From Pseudonocardiaceae bacterium (GTDB lineage: Bacteria > Actinomycetota > Actinomycetes > Mycobacteriales > Pseudonocardiaceae), in contig WHTH01000002.1 in assembly GCA_009377865.1 (NCBI GenBank), positions 1 to 64,000 on the forward strand: a DNA stretch of 64,000 bases, given 5' to 3'. Each line of letters starts with the position of its first letter. The first letter of the stretch is position 1. Positions 7,803 through 17,648 of the stretch are shown here, in pieces. Position numbers and translations under genes: made by a program. The notes below the pieces were generated by a model. It did no database searches. It was given only the letters and a program-made list of their open reading frames with translations, and had not been told where the DNA came from.

Positions 7803-9133
7803 GACAACGCTCCCTGAGCCAGCGCCGACAGTGCCACCACCGACAGGGCACCGCCGAACGAGGTGAACGCGATCCGCCCGCCGATCGCGCCGGGCAGCAT
7901 CCTGATCGCCACCAGCGCGGACGTCCCGGTCGCCGCGAGCGCGGCGCAGCTGGCGCCGACTGCACCGGCCACCGGGACGACCCAGGCCGACGCCCCGGCG
8001 AATACCGCCGCACCGGCCAGCCCGGCGTAGAGGCTGACCTCGGGTCGCATGCGCAGCGCGGCTGCCTGGATGGCCAGCGCGTGCAGCGGTGCGAGCACCA
8101 CGATCGCCAGTGCCGGGCCGAACGCCGTGACGGCTCCGGTGTAGGCGGCGCCGAACACCAGCGGCACCGCCGTGTCGAGCACGGCGGCAGTGGCGACCGC
8201 GGACGGGACCACGGCGAGCAGCACCCAGCCCGCGAGCCACCGCAGCGCGGGTTCGGCGCCGTCGTCGGGCCGCTGCGCCAGCATCGGCAGCGAGACCGTG
8301 AACAGCTGCACGACCGCGTACACGGCGGCCAGCGCGACGCCGAGGGCCAGCGCGGCGAACCCGGTCTCGACGGCGTCGCCGGCCACCAGGGCCACGACGA
8401 CGACCCCGCCGCGCTGCGCGAGCTGGGTCAGTGCGCCACCCGTCGCCTGCATGACGGCGAACCGTCCGGCTCCGGCCGGTAGCGGCACGGCGGCGACCCG
8501 GCCGACGAGCAGGGGGCCCACGGCCGCCACCGCCAGGACGAAGCCGGCGGCTGCCGCGACGACGATGGCGGCCACGGCGCCGGTCGGGCCCGCCGTCGCG
8601 TACAGCACGAGCACGGCGGCGACGAGCACGGCGTTCTGCACCGGGTAGCGCGCGGACCAGCCCCACGCCCGGCCCAGCCCGAGGTCGGCCTGCAGCGCCA
8701 GCGTCGTCGCGACGTTGAGTGCGAGCGCGATCACCACCAGCGCGGTCGGCAGTGGCGGGAACCGCTCCGGGTTCCAGACCGCCAGCACGGTCGCGACGGC
8801 GGCCAGCGCCGCCAGCACCATCGCGCGGTTGCGCCCCAGCCGCAGTGACAGCGCCCTGGCGAGAGCGGCCCGCTCGCCGGGCACGGCGGCGGGCACGTAG
8901 CGGGCCAGCAGGGTGGCCCCGCCCACTGTCATCGCCAGCGCCCCGATCATGACCACCGTCAGCGCGACGGCGAATCCACCGTAGTCGGCCGGCCCGAGGA
9001 CCCGTGGCACGACCGTGGCCAGCAGGACCAGGGTGACCGCCTCGGCCACCTTGCCGCCGAGGCCGGCCAGCACCGGCGTCCGCAGCCGGTCGCCCCGCAC
9101 CTCGACCGTCGCGGCCTGCGAGGGCTCAACCAT
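7799..9133 (-). CDS. Wzx-like polysaccharide flippase (MOP superfamily)
   Basis: This 444-residue membrane protein has about twelve hydrophobic helices. The first block (GKVAEAVTLVLLATVVPRVLGPADYGGFA) is the usual start of Wzx/MurJ-like members of the MOP superfamily, where LGPADYG is a common motif. Such proteins move undecaprenyl- or decaprenyl-linked glycans across the membrane. Its start overlaps the end of the arabinosyltransferase gene by eight bases and its stop overlaps the following glycosyltransferase start. The operon therefore contains a polymerising transferase, a flippase and a cytosolic transferase, which is a near-complete surface glycan pathway. Confidence 0.85.
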   Translation of the reverse strand: MVEPSQAATVEVRGDRLRTPVLAGLGGKVAEAVTLVLLATVVPRVLGPADYGGFAVALTVVMIGALAMTVGGATLLARYVPAAVPGERAALARALSLRLGRNRAMVLAALAAVATVLAVWNPERFPPLPTALVVIALALNVATTLALQADLGLGRAWGWSARYPVQNAVLVAAVLVLYATAGPTGAVAAIVVAAAAGFVLAVAAVGPLLVGRVAAVPLPAGAGRFAVMQATGGALTQLAQRGGVVVVALVAGDAVETGFAALALGVALAAVYAVVQLFTVSLPMLAQRPDDGAEPALRWLAGWVLLAVVPSAVATAAVLDTAVPLVFGAAYTGAVTAFGPALAIVVLAPLHALAIQAAALRMRPEVSLYAGLAGAAVFAGASAWVVPVAGAVGASCAALAATGTSALVAIRMLPGAIGGRIAFTSFGGALSVVALSALAQGALS

Positions 9134-12100
9134 TCCATGCCTCCCATCCGGGCACGGTGCGCCGGTCGACGGTGAGGGTGTAGGCGTCCCGGCGCAGGTC
9201 GGTGCCGAACTCGTACACCTCGACGTTCGGGTCGCTGGGTCCGACCGTGGCCAGCCGCAGCACCGACTGGGTGCGCGTCACCTGCCCGAACACCCCACCC
9301 CGGCGGGGCTGCCAGGCGATGCCGTCGAGCCCCGCCGTGCTCCTCGCCCACAGCACCGCGTACGCCGGGGGCTCGGTGATGCCGTCGACGACCCGGGGCT
9401 GGCGCAGGCACGGGTGGGCGAAGGCCAGCTGCCAGCCCAATGCCACCGGCGCCCCGTCGGGGAGGAACTCGTCCAGCGCGACCGGGTGAGCCGTGGCCGG
9501 GGCGGTGAACGCCAGCCAACCGTGCCCCGCCCCGGTGGCGTCCATCGCCTCCAGCCGGACGACGTCGGCCCCGCCTGCGGGGGTGAGCACCAACGTCCGC
9601 CACGACGGGCCGGGTGCGGTGTCGGTGAGCGACTCGGTGGCCGTCGGGACCACCGTGTCCCCGAAGCGCCGCCCGTAGACCGCGGTGAGCCCGTTGCCGC
9701 CGGTCAGCCTGCCCGCGGCCAGCACCGTGACCGCCGCCCCGCCCGCGGGATCCGGGGGCAGGGCGTACCACCCGGTGCTCATCCGCCCGGTGGTCAGGTT
9801 GGCCGACCGGCCGTCGGGGCCGGCGACCAGGCTGCCCCACACCTGCCCGGCCACGCCGCCCTGCGGTGCGTTGGGGGCGTGGTAGCCGTCGCCCGCGACG
9901 AATCCCCCGGGGGGCGGCGGTGGTGGCAGGCCCGCCGCGGGGGGCAGCGGCTCGGCGCCGCGCGGGTCGAGCACCCGCACGGCGGCGGTGGTGCCGCACC
10001 CGGTCCCGGTCGGATCGGCGAGCCCCTGCGCCCACACCGACCCGGGAGGTGTGCCCCGCGCAGCGGCCGACCCGAAGGCACCGACCAGATAGCCGCTGGT
10101 CGCGACGAGGGAGGCGACCACGACGACCGGGACCGCGCGCAGCGCGGCGAACCGCGGTTGTCGCTGCCACCCGGTCCAGCGGCCCCACACTGCGAACCCG
10201 ACCGCCACCACGAGGACCACCATCCCCCACAACACCACGCTGTCGAAGGTCACGGGCCCCACCGACGGCGGCCGGCCGGCAGCCCAGACGCCGTCGAGCC
10301 AGGCGTAGGCCCAGTCGTTCGGGCCGTGCCACGACAGGGCCAGCACCACGGTGAACGACCCGGCGACCGCGACCACGAGCCCGGCAGGCGGCCTCGACCC
10401 GTCCAGCACCCGCCCCGTCAGCGGCACCGCCGCGACCAGCGCGAGGGCGAGGAACGCCGACCCGACCCCGGCGAGCGTCCCGAAGTGGTGGGTCCACTTC
10501 GACGGGGTGAACGCGAGCGCGAGAAACCCCAGCGCGGTGGCGGAACCGGCCAGCCACAACGGCGCAGGCACCGGCACCCGGCGCAGCCGCGCGGCCACGG
10601 CGAGCAGGGCGAAGGCGCCGAGCGCGACGAGGCAGGCGAGCACCGCGGCCCGCTTGGCGAAGTTGCCCATCGGGGCCTGGCTGAGCAGGTAGCCGTAGCG
10701 TTCGATCTCCTCGGCCCAGCCGTCCTGTGGCACCACCGACAGGAACATCGCCTGACCGCGCTGGAAGTCGCGCAGCGCGTTGTCGGCGAACGCGACCAGC
10801 GGTGCGACCATGCCCCCCGAGCCCACGGCGAGCGCGCGCAGCGCGGTGGTCGCAGCGGCACCGGGCACCCGGACCAGCGGCCACAGCACCGGCAGCCCCG
10901 CGAGCAGCACGCCGAGCAGGATGAAACCGGTGGTGTGCGCCGTGAAGCCCAGACCCGCCACCGCGCACGCCAGCCAGCCCAGCACGAGCCGTCGCCGTCG
11001 CCCGGCGGCCAGCACCGCGAGCAGCGTCGCGGCGCCGCAGGCGGCCACCACGGGCTCCGGCCGCACCCCCGTGTTCTGGGGCAGCCACCAGGCCAGGAAC
11101 ACCGCGGCGAGCACCACCGGCGCGGTGACCCGCATCCCCCGCGCGGCGGCTGCCGGCTCCGCGGTTGCGGCCGCGACGAAGCGGCGCAGCAGCACCCACG
11201 TGAGCAGGCCGAACACCAGGGCGGGGACGCGTTGTGCGACCGGCGCCTCGCCCGCGAACTCCTGCCACCAGCCCAGCGCCCGGTAGGGCCAGGTGAACGG
11301 GGTGAAGCTCTGGTCATAGAACTGGTAGTAGTTGCCGACCTCCCCGGAGATCGTCGCGTTGCGGGCCTGCGCGGTGAAGTAGCCGTCGTCGTCGGTGGCC
11401 GGGGCGATGACCGTCCAGACCACCAGCACCGCGGGCACCACCACGTCCACGGCTCGCGGCCACCGGAGCCGGCGGAGCCATCGCAGCCGCCGGTTGCGGC
11501 GGGCCCGGGGCACCGCGCGGTCGGCGAGCGCGAGCAGCCCCGCCGTGGTCGGCAGGGCGACCAGCAGCACCCAGAGCAGCGCCGACTTCGACGGCGCCGG
11601 GGCGCTGCTGAACTCGTCGTCGACGCGCAGCTCGACCGACAGCTCGCCCGCGATCCCGGGCGGGGGGTCGCGCAGCGAGGTCGCCAGCATGTCGACGTCG
11701 GGAAGCTGCTCGGTAGCGGTGCGGACGATCTCCCGGCCGTCGCGGCTGATCACGAGCTCGGCGTTGCCCGGCCCGGCGAAGGCGTCGAGGTCGGGCGCCG
11801 GCTGCCCGGAAGCGCCCGCCGGACCGGCGTAGCTCGGCAGCCCGTCGCTGTGCCCGCTGATCCGGTACCCGCACGGCCCGGCCGGGAGTGGCTCGTCGAG
11901 CAGCACCCGGTCCAGCCCTCGGACCCGCACCCGGTCCTGCGCCGCAGTCACGACCATCCCGATGGCGCCGGTTTCCGGCGTGCCCGGCACCGCCGTCGAG
12001 ACGACGACACCTTCCGGCGTCGCCTGGGCGGCCCTGGCGACGTCGCAGTTGAACCGCACGTCGAGCGCGAGCGGCCGGTAGGCGGTCAGCGTGAGCAGCG

Positions 12101-12284
12101 TGGACTCGGGGTTTGCGGGATCGGCGGGCCAGCGCACCGTCGGCTCGTTGACCGACACCGGGGCGAACGGCAGCAGCACCGCGCACACCACGGCGACGAG
12201 CCCGGCCAGCGCGGCGGGCAGCGCCGCGCACCACCGCCGACCGGGCAGCCGTTCCCGGTCGACGGTCGCGCCGCTGTCGTTCAC
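9126..12284 (-). CDS. EmbABC-type arabinosyltransferase (GT-C)
   Basis: This 1052-residue protein is close to the usual length of mycobacterial Emb proteins. It has an N-terminal helix, an extracytoplasmic region rich in strands (about 45-230) and a membrane core starting near 235. In the first GT-C loop the sequence ATDDDGYF (about 296-303) carries the acidic pair needed for catalysis in EmbA/B/C. A large C-terminal extracellular domain (after about 700) resembles the carbohydrate-binding module of Emb proteins. It uses decaprenyl-phosphoryl arabinose in known relatives. It begins with GTG at 12284 without a good ribosome site, in a divergent promoter region with an iron box. Iron control of an Emb-like gene would be unusual and makes it probably distinct from housekeeping EmbA/B/C. 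Confidence 0.85.
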   Translation of the reverse strand: MNDSGATVDRERLPGRRWCAALPAALAGLVAVVCAVLLPFAPVSVNEPTVRWPADPANPESTLLTLTAYRPLALDVRFNCDVARAAQATPEGVVVSTAVPGTPETGAIGMVVTAAQDRVRVRGLDRVLLDEPLPAGPCGYRISGHSDGLPSYAGPAGASGQPAPDLDAFAGPGNAELVISRDGREIVRTATEQLPDVDMLATSLRDPPPGIAGELSVELRVDDEFSSAPAPSKSALLWVLLVALPTTAGLLALADRAVPRARRNRRLRWLRRLRWPRAVDVVVPAVLVVWTVIAPATDDDGYFTAQARNATISGEVGNYYQFYDQSFTPFTWPYRALGWWQEFAGEAPVAQRVPALVFGLLTWVLLRRFVAAATAEPAAAARGMRVTAPVVLAAVFLAWWLPQNTGVRPEPVVAACGAATLLAVLAAGRRRRLVLGWLACAVAGLGFTAHTTGFILLGVLLAGLPVLWPLVRVPGAAATTALRALAVGSGGMVAPLVAFADNALRDFQRGQAMFLSVVPQDGWAEEIERYGYLLSQAPMGNFAKRAAVLACLVALGAFALLAVAARLRRVPVPAPLWLAGSATALGFLALAFTPSKWTHHFGTLAGVGSAFLALALVAAVPLTGRVLDGSRPPAGLVVAVAGSFTVVLALSWHGPNDWAYAWLDGVWAAGRPPSVGPVTFDSVVLWGMVVLVVAVGFAVWGRWTGWQRQPRFAALRAVPVVVVASLVATSGYLVGAFGSAAARGTPPGSVWAQGLADPTGTGCGTTAAVRVLDPRGAEPLPPAAGLPPPPPPGGFVAGDGYHAPNAPQGGVAGQVWGSLVAGPDGRSANLTTGRMSTGWYALPPDPAGGAAVTVLAAGRLTGGNGLTAVYGRRFGDTVVPTATESLTDTAPGPSWRTLVLTPAGGADVVRLEAMDATGAGHGWLAFTAPATAHPVALDEFLPDGAPVALGWQLAFAHPCLRQPRVVDGITEPPAYAVLWARSTAGLDGIAWQPRRGGVFGQVTRTQSVLRLATVGPSDPNVEVYEFGTDLRRDAYTLTVDRRTVPGWEAWNG

Positions 12285-12349
12285 CTATTGATCACGATCG
12301 ACCACGCTATGGGGCCGGGAAACACTATCGCTGCCCCTCTTTCGGGTGA

Positions 12350-12368
12350 TATACCTAGGCTAACCTTA
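12350..12368 (+). promoter_or_regulatory. Iron-box-like site in the divergent glycan promoter
   Basis: An uninterrupted 11-base core TAGGCTAACCT (12356-12366) is identical to positions 7-17 of the DtxR/IdeR consensus. Over 19 positions the match is 13. The site lies within the 119-base gap between the arabinosyltransferase start (12284, minus) and the fused decarboxylase/mutase-like gene start (12404, plus), so one site could control both operons. Confidence 0.65.
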
Positions 12369-12403
12369 TTTAATCAGGTCAACGGCCGGTAAAAGGATTG
12401 CCC

Positions 12404-14806
12404 ATGCGAGTGCGCAGGCCACGTGCTGTCGTCACCGGCGGCGCAGGATTCCTGGGATCCCATCTGTGCGAGCGGCTGTTGCGCGACGGCTACACCGTGC
12501 TGTGCCTCGACGACCTCAGCACCGGCGCGGCGGACAACGTCGCCCACCTGGCGGAGGTCGGGCCGTTCCGGCTCGTCCGCGCCGACGTCACCGACTTCGT
12601 GCACGTCGTCGGGGCGGTCGACGCGGTGCTGCACTTCGCCTCACCCGCCTCTCCCATCGACTACCTGCGCATGCCGATCGAGACGCTCAAGGTCGGCTCG
12701 ATCGGCACCCTGCACACGCTGGGCCTGGCCAAGGAGAAGGGGGCGCGCTACCTGCTCGCGTCGACCTCGGAGGCCTACGGTGACCCGCAGGTCCACCCGC
12801 AGCCGGAGAGCTACTGGGGCCACGTCAACCCGGTCGGGCCGCGCGGGGTCTACGACGAGGCGAAGCGGTTCGGCGAGGCCATGACCATGGCCTACCGGCG
12901 CTCGCAACGGGTCGACACGGCGATCGTGCGGATCTTCAACACCCACGGACCGCGGATGCGCCCCGCCGACGGCCGGGCGGTGCCGACGTTCATCCGGCAG
13001 GCACTGCGCGGCGAACCGCTGACCGTCGCAGGCGACGGCAGCCAGACCCGCTCGATCCAGTACGTCGACGACCTCGTCGAGGGGTGCGTGCGCCTGCTGC
13101 ACTCGTCGCACGCGGGCCCGGTCAACATCGGCAACCCGCGAGAGGTCTCGATCGGCGCGCTCGCCGTGCTGATCCGCGACCTCGCCGGCTCGGCGAGCGA
13201 GATCCACCACGTACCGCGCCCGGAGGACGACCCCACGGTACGGCAGCCGGACGTCACGCTGGCCCGCGAGCTGCTCGGCTGGAACCCCGCGGTGGACCTC
13301 GAGGACGGGCTGCGCCGGACCGTCGCGTGGTTCCGGGACAACCTCGCCCCGGCCGCCCCCGAGGCGGTCATCATCGGGGCCGGGCCAGCCGGGCTGACCG
13401 CCGCCCGCGAGCTCGCCCGGCGCGACGTGATGTCGACCGTGCTGGAGGCCGACGACGTCGTCGGGGGGATCAGCCGGACCGTCGAGCGGGACGGGTGGCG
13501 GTTCGACATCGGAGGCCACCGCTTCTTCACCAAGGTGGCCAGGGTGTCGGCGTTCTGGCACGAGGTGCTGCCCGACGGGGAACTCCTGCTGCGGCCCCGC
13601 CGCAGCCGCATCCTCTACCGGGGCCGGTTCTACGACTACCCGCTGCGCCCGCTCGCAGCGCTGCGCAACCTCGGCGCGTCCGAGGCCCTCCGATGCGTGC
13701 TGTCGTACCTGCGGGCGCAAGTCTGCCCGCCCGCCGACCAGTCCCACCTGGAAGGATGGGTCGCGACCCGGTTCGGCTACCGGCTCTACCGGCACTTCTT
13801 CAAGACCTACAACGAGAAGGTCTGGGGCGTGCCCGCCACCGAGATCCAGGCCGACTGGGCCGCGCAGCGGATCAAGGACCTGTCGCTGGCCGGCGCGGTG
13901 CTCGGCACACTGCGCCGAGACGGCACGCAGATCACCTCGCTGATCGAGCAGTTCCACTACCCGCGGCTCGGGCCGGGGATGATGTGGGAACGCTGCTGCG
14001 AGCTCGTCGAGGCTGCCGGTAGCAAGGTGCACCTGGGTCATCCGGTGACCCGGGTGGAGCATGCCGGCGGGCGCGCGGTCGCCGTCGAGACCACGGTGGA
14101 CGGTGCGGTGACCCGCTTTCCGTGCACCGACGTGATCTCCTCGATGCCGCTGCCCGACCTGGTGCGGGCCATGGACCCGCAGGTGCCCCCGGCGGTGCGC
14201 GCGGCCGCCGACGGCCTCCGGTTCCGGGACTTCCTCACCGTCGCCCTGGTCGTGCCCGAGCCCGACGCCTTCGACGACAACTGGATCTACGTGCATTCCC
14301 CGGACGTGCGGCTCGGCAGGGTCCAGAACTTCGGCGCGTGGTCGGAGTCGATGGTCAAACCGGGCTGGACCTGCCTGGGCCTGGAGTACTTCGTGTTCGA
14401 GGGCGACGACCTGTGGGACCTGCCGGACGCCGAGCTCGTCGCGCTGGGCACCCGCGAGCTCGACGCCATCGGCCTGGTGAGGCGCGACGCCGTCGAGAGC
14501 GGCTACGTCGTCCGGATGCCCAAGGCCTACCCCGTCTACGATCGTGACTTCCGCAGCAACGTCGCCACGCTGCGGGAGTGGCTGGCCGTGCACGCGCGCA
14601 ACGTGCACCCTGTCGGGCGCAACGGCATGCACCGCTACAACAACCAGGACCACTCGATGCTGACCGCGATGCTCAGCGTCGAGAACGTCCTGGACGGGGC
14701 AGGCCACGACGCCTGGTCGGTGAATGTGGAGGGGGACTACCACGAGCACGCCACGGTCGGTGGCACCGGCCGCGACGCGCCGATCCTGGCGGTCAGCCGG
14801 GAGTGA
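12404..14806 (+). CDS. Fused UDP-glucuronate decarboxylase and UGM-like FAD protein
   Basis: The ATG at 12404 is chosen because AAGGA ends six bases before it; a TTG at 12398 is too close. The 800-residue frame is unbroken. Residues 1 to about 315 are an extended SDR with [10 protein letters not shown] (11-20), STSEAYGD and the catalytic YDEAK (Tyr150, Lys154), closely resembling UDP-glucuronic acid decarboxylases that make UDP-xylose. From about residue 320 a second Rossmann fold begins ([13 protein letters not shown]), continuing as an FAD-dependent protein of the UDP-galactopyranose mutase/HemY-like type ([18 protein letters not shown]). The fusion suggests conversion of a UDP-pentose made by the first half, perhaps to a furanose; this is inference. 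It lies beside an Emb-like gene. Confidence 0.8.
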   Translation: MRVRRPRAVVTGGAGFLGSHLCERLLRDGYTVLCLDDLSTGAADNVAHLAEVGPFRLVRADVTDFVHVVGAVDAVLHFASPASPIDYLRMPIETLKVGSIGTLHTLGLAKEKGARYLLASTSEAYGDPQVHPQPESYWGHVNPVGPRGVYDEAKRFGEAMTMAYRRSQRVDTAIVRIFNTHGPRMRPADGRAVPTFIRQALRGEPLTVAGDGSQTRSIQYVDDLVEGCVRLLHSSHAGPVNIGNPREVSIGALAVLIRDLAGSASEIHHVPRPEDDPTVRQPDVTLARELLGWNPAVDLEDGLRRTVAWFRDNLAPAAPEAVIIGAGPAGLTAARELARRDVMSTVLEADDVVGGISRTVERDGWRFDIGGHRFFTKVARVSAFWHEVLPDGELLLRPRRSRILYRGRFYDYPLRPLAALRNLGASEALRCVLSYLRAQVCPPADQSHLEGWVATRFGYRLYRHFFKTYNEKVWGVPATEIQADWAAQRIKDLSLAGAVLGTLRRDGTQITSLIEQFHYPRLGPGMMWERCCELVEAAGSKVHLGHPVTRVEHAGGRAVAVETTVDGAVTRFPCTDVISSMPLPDLVRAMDPQVPPAVRAAADGLRFRDFLTVALVVPEPDAFDDNWIYVHSPDVRLGRVQNFGAWSESMVKPGWTCLGLEYFVFEGDDLWDLPDAELVALGTRELDAIGLVRRDAVESGYVVRMPKAYPVYDRDFRSNVATLREWLAVHARNVHPVGRNGMHRYNNQDHSMLTAMLSVENVLDGAGHDAWSVNVEGDYHEHATVGGTGRDAPILAVSRE

Positions 14807-16463
14807 CGCGGTCGGCTGCCGAGCCGGGACCGCGCCGGCTCCACAGCCGGATCAGGATCACGACGGGCAGCAGGCTGACCGTCACGATGAGCAGCGCGGG
14901 CAGCGCCGCTGTGTCGAACCGGGAGTCCTTGGTGGCCTCCCATGCCATGATCGCGAGCGTGTCGCCGCCCAGCGGCCGCAGCAGGGCGGTGGCCGGGAGC
15001 TCCTTCATGACCTCCACCATCACCAGCAGCGCGGCGGTGAGGACGCCCGGCCACAGCAGCGGGGCGTGAACCTCGGCGAGCACCCGAGCCCGGTCCGCCC
15101 CCAACGCCCGCGCGGCATCGTCCAGGTTGGGGTGGATCCGCGCCATGCGCGCCTCCATCGCGAAGTACGCCTGGGCGTGGAACCGGACGACGTAGGCGCA
15201 CACCAGGCCGAGGATGGTGCCGGTGAACAGCAGCCCGATGCTCGCGCCTGCGAGCGCCTCGGCCCCGTCGATCAGTCGGCGGTCCAGCCACACCAGCGGC
15301 ACGTAGATCGCGACGGCGATCACCGTACCGGGCACCGCGTAGCCCACCGATGCCAGCCGGGCCGCTGCCGCGCCGATCCGGGACGGCCGGACCCGCTGGC
15401 CGTAGACGATCACCGTCGAGGTGATCACCGCTATGACGGCGGAGGCGGCGGCGAGCAGCAGCGTGTTGAACACGGCCGCGCCCAGCCCGGCACCCACCCG
15501 GTCCGCGATGACGCTCTCCACCGACCAGGCCAGCAACTGGGCCACCGGCACGGCGAACACCAGGGCCAGCAGCAGGCACGGCACCGCGGTCGCGCCCGCC
15601 GCCCGCCACCCGTGCAGCCGGCGCGGGACGACAGCGTCACCGCGGGACAGCGCCTGGTGGAACCGGGCCCGGCCGCGCAGCAGCCGCTCAGCCACGACCA
15701 TGATCAACGCGAGGCCGACCAGCACCGTGGCGAGCTGCAGCGCGGCCGCCTGGTCGAACGCGCCGTACCAGACCCGGTAGATCGCGTCGGTCATGGCCTG
15801 GTACCCGAGCAGGCTCACGGCCCCGAAATCGGCCAGCGCCTCCATCACGGCCAGCGCCGCCCCGGCGGCCAGCGCCGGGCGCGCGAGCGGCAGCGCCACG
15901 GTGCGCACCGCCCGGCCGTAGCTGCATCCGAGGTTGCGCGCCGCCTCCATGGACTGCCGGGACTGACCCAGGAACGCGCTGCGGCCCAGCACGTAGACAT
16001 AGGGATAGAGCACGGCGGTGAGCACGCCGATCGCGCCTGCCGGGCCGCGCAGCCCCGGTAACTGCAGGCCGGTGCCGAACAGGCTGCTCTGCAGCGGGTC
16101 CGCGTAACCGAACTGCCCCACCAGCACGAACACCAGGACGTAGCCGGGCATCGCCAGCGGCAGCACGAGCGCCCAGTCCAGCCAGCGGCGTCCGGGGAAG
16201 TCGTAGAAGGACACGAGGACGGCGAGCCCGCCGCCGATGACCAGGGTGCCGGCGGCGACTCCGACGCCGAGCAGCACGCTGCGCCCCAGCGCCTGCGGCA
16301 GCAGCGTCCGGGCGATCTGGCCGAACGCCTCGCCGCCGATCACGAAGCTCAGCGGCAACGCGACCAGCGGTCCGGCCACGACCAGGGCCGTGCACACCCC
16401 CAGGACCGTCCAGCCCGGTGGCCGCCGGCGGCGCGCGGTCCGACCGGCGACGCTCAGCGCCAC
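14793..16463 (-). CDS. fbpB: Ferric iron ABC transporter permease (FbpB-type)
   Basis: The open frame extends far upstream, but the GTG at 16463, which overlaps the end of fbpA by ten bases, is the sensible start and gives 556 residues. The product has about twelve membrane helices in two halves, each with a binding-protein-dependent permease EAA-type loop ([13 protein letters not shown] in the first, [14 protein letters not shown] in the second). This double-permease form is typical of FbpB/SfuB iron(III) importers. It is translationally coupled to the ferric-binding protein gene and lies opposite the ATPase gene. Its last bases overlap the convergent end of the fused decarboxylase gene by 14 bases. 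Confidence 0.85.
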   Translation of the reverse strand: MALSVAGRTARRRRPPGWTVLGVCTALVVAGPLVALPLSFVIGGEAFGQIARTLLPQALGRSVLLGVGVAAGTLVIGGGLAVLVSFYDFPGRRWLDWALVLPLAMPGYVLVFVLVGQFGYADPLQSSLFGTGLQLPGLRGPAGAIGVLTAVLYPYVYVLGRSAFLGQSRQSMEAARNLGCSYGRAVRTVALPLARPALAAGAALAVMEALADFGAVSLLGYQAMTDAIYRVWYGAFDQAAALQLATVLVGLALIMVVAERLLRGRARFHQALSRGDAVVPRRLHGWRAAGATAVPCLLLALVFAVPVAQLLAWSVESVIADRVGAGLGAAVFNTLLLAAASAVIAVITSTVIVYGQRVRPSRIGAAAARLASVGYAVPGTVIAVAIYVPLVWLDRRLIDGAEALAGASIGLLFTGTILGLVCAYVVRFHAQAYFAMEARMARIHPNLDDAARALGADRARVLAEVHAPLLWPGVLTAALLVMVEVMKELPATALLRPLGGDTLAIMAWEATKDSRFDTAALPALLIVTVSLLPVVILIRLWSRRGPGSAADRVTPG

Positions 16464-17569
16464 CCGACCTCCAGCATCAGGGCGACCGCCTCGTCGAGCA
16501 GCGGCCCGGCCTCCTCCACGGCGATCGGGTCGATGGTGACGTCGGCCCAGTCCCGGATGTGCGGGGCCGGCGGCACCTGCGGGTTCGCCGCGAACTCCCC
16601 GCGCGAGACGACCTGCTGCTGTGCTGGCGGGGAGGTGAGCCACTCCATCAGCGCCACCGCGGTCGGCGCGGCGTCCGAGCCGCGCACCACACCGACCCCG
16701 GAGACATTGGCGTGCGCCCCGGCACCGTCCTGGTTCGGCCAGGCGGGAGCGACCGGGAAGCCGGGGTCCTCGTCCAGCGCCCGTGCCAGGTAGTAGTGGT
16801 TCGACAGGCCGACGTCGCAGTCGCCGGCGGCCATCACCGCGAGCATCTCGCCGTCCGAGCCCAGGATCTCGGGGTCGTTGGCCATCCAGGAGCGCAGCAG
16901 CGCTTCGGTTGCCTCCCGGCCCCGCTTGGCGATCATGTCGGCGACCATCGACTGGTTGTACTCGCTGTTCGAGGTCCGCAGGCAGGTCCGGTCGGCGAGC
17001 CGGGGATCGCCGAGGTCGGCGTAGCTCGTCACCGCGCCCGCAGGCACCCGCTCGGTCGACACGACCGGGATGCGCAGCCGGGTGGTCACCGCCCACCACG
17101 CACCCTGGTCGTCGTGCAGCCGCTCCGGGACCTGGGTCCGCAGCGTCTCGCTGGTGACGGGCTGCAGCAGGCCCGTCTCCTCGGCCTGCCACAGGTTGGC
17201 CAGGTCGGTGGTCACGAGCAGGTCGGCCGGGGTGTCCTCACCCTCCCGGCGCAGCCGCTCGTACAGCTCGGGCGCCGTGCCGCCGCGCAGCTCGATGTCG
17301 ACCCCGGTCGCCTCCTCGAAGTCGCGGAAGACCTGCTCGTCCCCGTAGTGCGACCGGCCGTTGTAGATCACGAGGCTGTCCGCGTACTCGATGCCGGCGG
17401 TGTTCACCTCGCGTGCAGCGCCGGTGTCGGGCGATCCGCCGGACCCGCGGGACGATCCGTCCGTGCCCCCCGTGCCGAACGCCAGCACCGCGCCGCCCAC
17501 GGCGACGACGGCGACGAGGGCGGCTGCGGCCGTCACGGCCCATCGCCGGCGAATGAGGGACGTGAGCAT
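16454..17569 (-). CDS. fbpA: Ferric-iron-binding lipoprotein-like periplasmic protein (FbpA-type)
   Basis: The ATG at 17569 has a GGGAGGT ribosome site six bases upstream and is preferred over the frame start at 17629. The 371-residue product has an N-terminal membrane/signal segment and a Gly/Ser linker. The solute-binding fold then begins near residue 55 (SLVIYNGRSHYGDEQV). The paired tyrosines in NHYYLAR (about residues 258-259) correspond to the tandem tyrosines that hold ferric iron in FbpA. Without a lipobox cysteine it may be membrane-anchored by the N-terminal helix. It is the first gene of the fbpA-fbpB operon and shares an iron-box-containing divergent promoter with fbpC. Confidence 0.85.
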   Translation of the reverse strand: MLTSLIRRRWAVTAAAALVAVVAVGGAVLAFGTGGTDGSSRGSGGSPDTGAAREVNTAGIEYADSLVIYNGRSHYGDEQVFRDFEEATGVDIELRGGTAPELYERLRREGEDTPADLLVTTDLANLWQAEETGLLQPVTSETLRTQVPERLHDDQGAWWAVTTRLRIPVVSTERVPAGAVTSYADLGDPRLADRTCLRTSNSEYNQSMVADMIAKRGREATEALLRSWMANDPEILGSDGEMLAVMAAGDCDVGLSNHYYLARALDEDPGFPVAPAWPNQDGAGAHANVSGVGVVRGSDAAPTAVALMEWLTSPPAQQQVVSRGEFAANPQVPPAPHIRDWADVTIDPIAVEEAGPLLDEAVALMLEVGWR

Positions 17570-17610
17570 GGGTTGACCTCCCGTCACGGCCGACATTCGG
17601 GCGACAGCGG

Positions 17611-17646
17611 CCTTACCCTTGCCTACCACAGGGTAGGCTTAGCTCA
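17611..17646. promoter_or_regulatory. Two overlapping iron-box-like sites between fbpA and fbpC
   Basis: Positions 17628-17646 match the DtxR/IdeR consensus at 13 of 19 positions, with TAGGCT intact, and end two bases before the fbpC start at 17649. A weaker copy on the other strand (about 17613-17631, 11 of 19) faces fbpA. The position between ferric transport genes supports iron regulation even though neither site is perfect. Confidence 0.6.
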
Positions 17647-17648
17647 CC

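Noticed and set aside
6942..8666. 574-codon minus frame merging the glycosyltransferase with upstream residues
   Set aside because: Only the part from the ATG at 7802 is a GT2 domain; the rest is a shadow of the flippase gene.
8959..11268. 769-codon minus-strand frame overlapping the Emb-like gene in another frame
   Set aside because: Arginine- and glycine-rich frame without domains; the overlapping frame has the real features.
9015..12392. 1125-codon open frame antisense to the arabinosyltransferase gene
   Set aside because: It is a GC-rich shadow; the minus strand has clear Emb-like helices and the DDDGY motif, and the plus frame is rich in His, Arg and Gly without domains.
12641..14749. 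Long minus-strand frame across the fused decarboxylase gene
   Set aside because: The plus strand has complete SDR and FAD domains; the minus frame has no recognisable motif.
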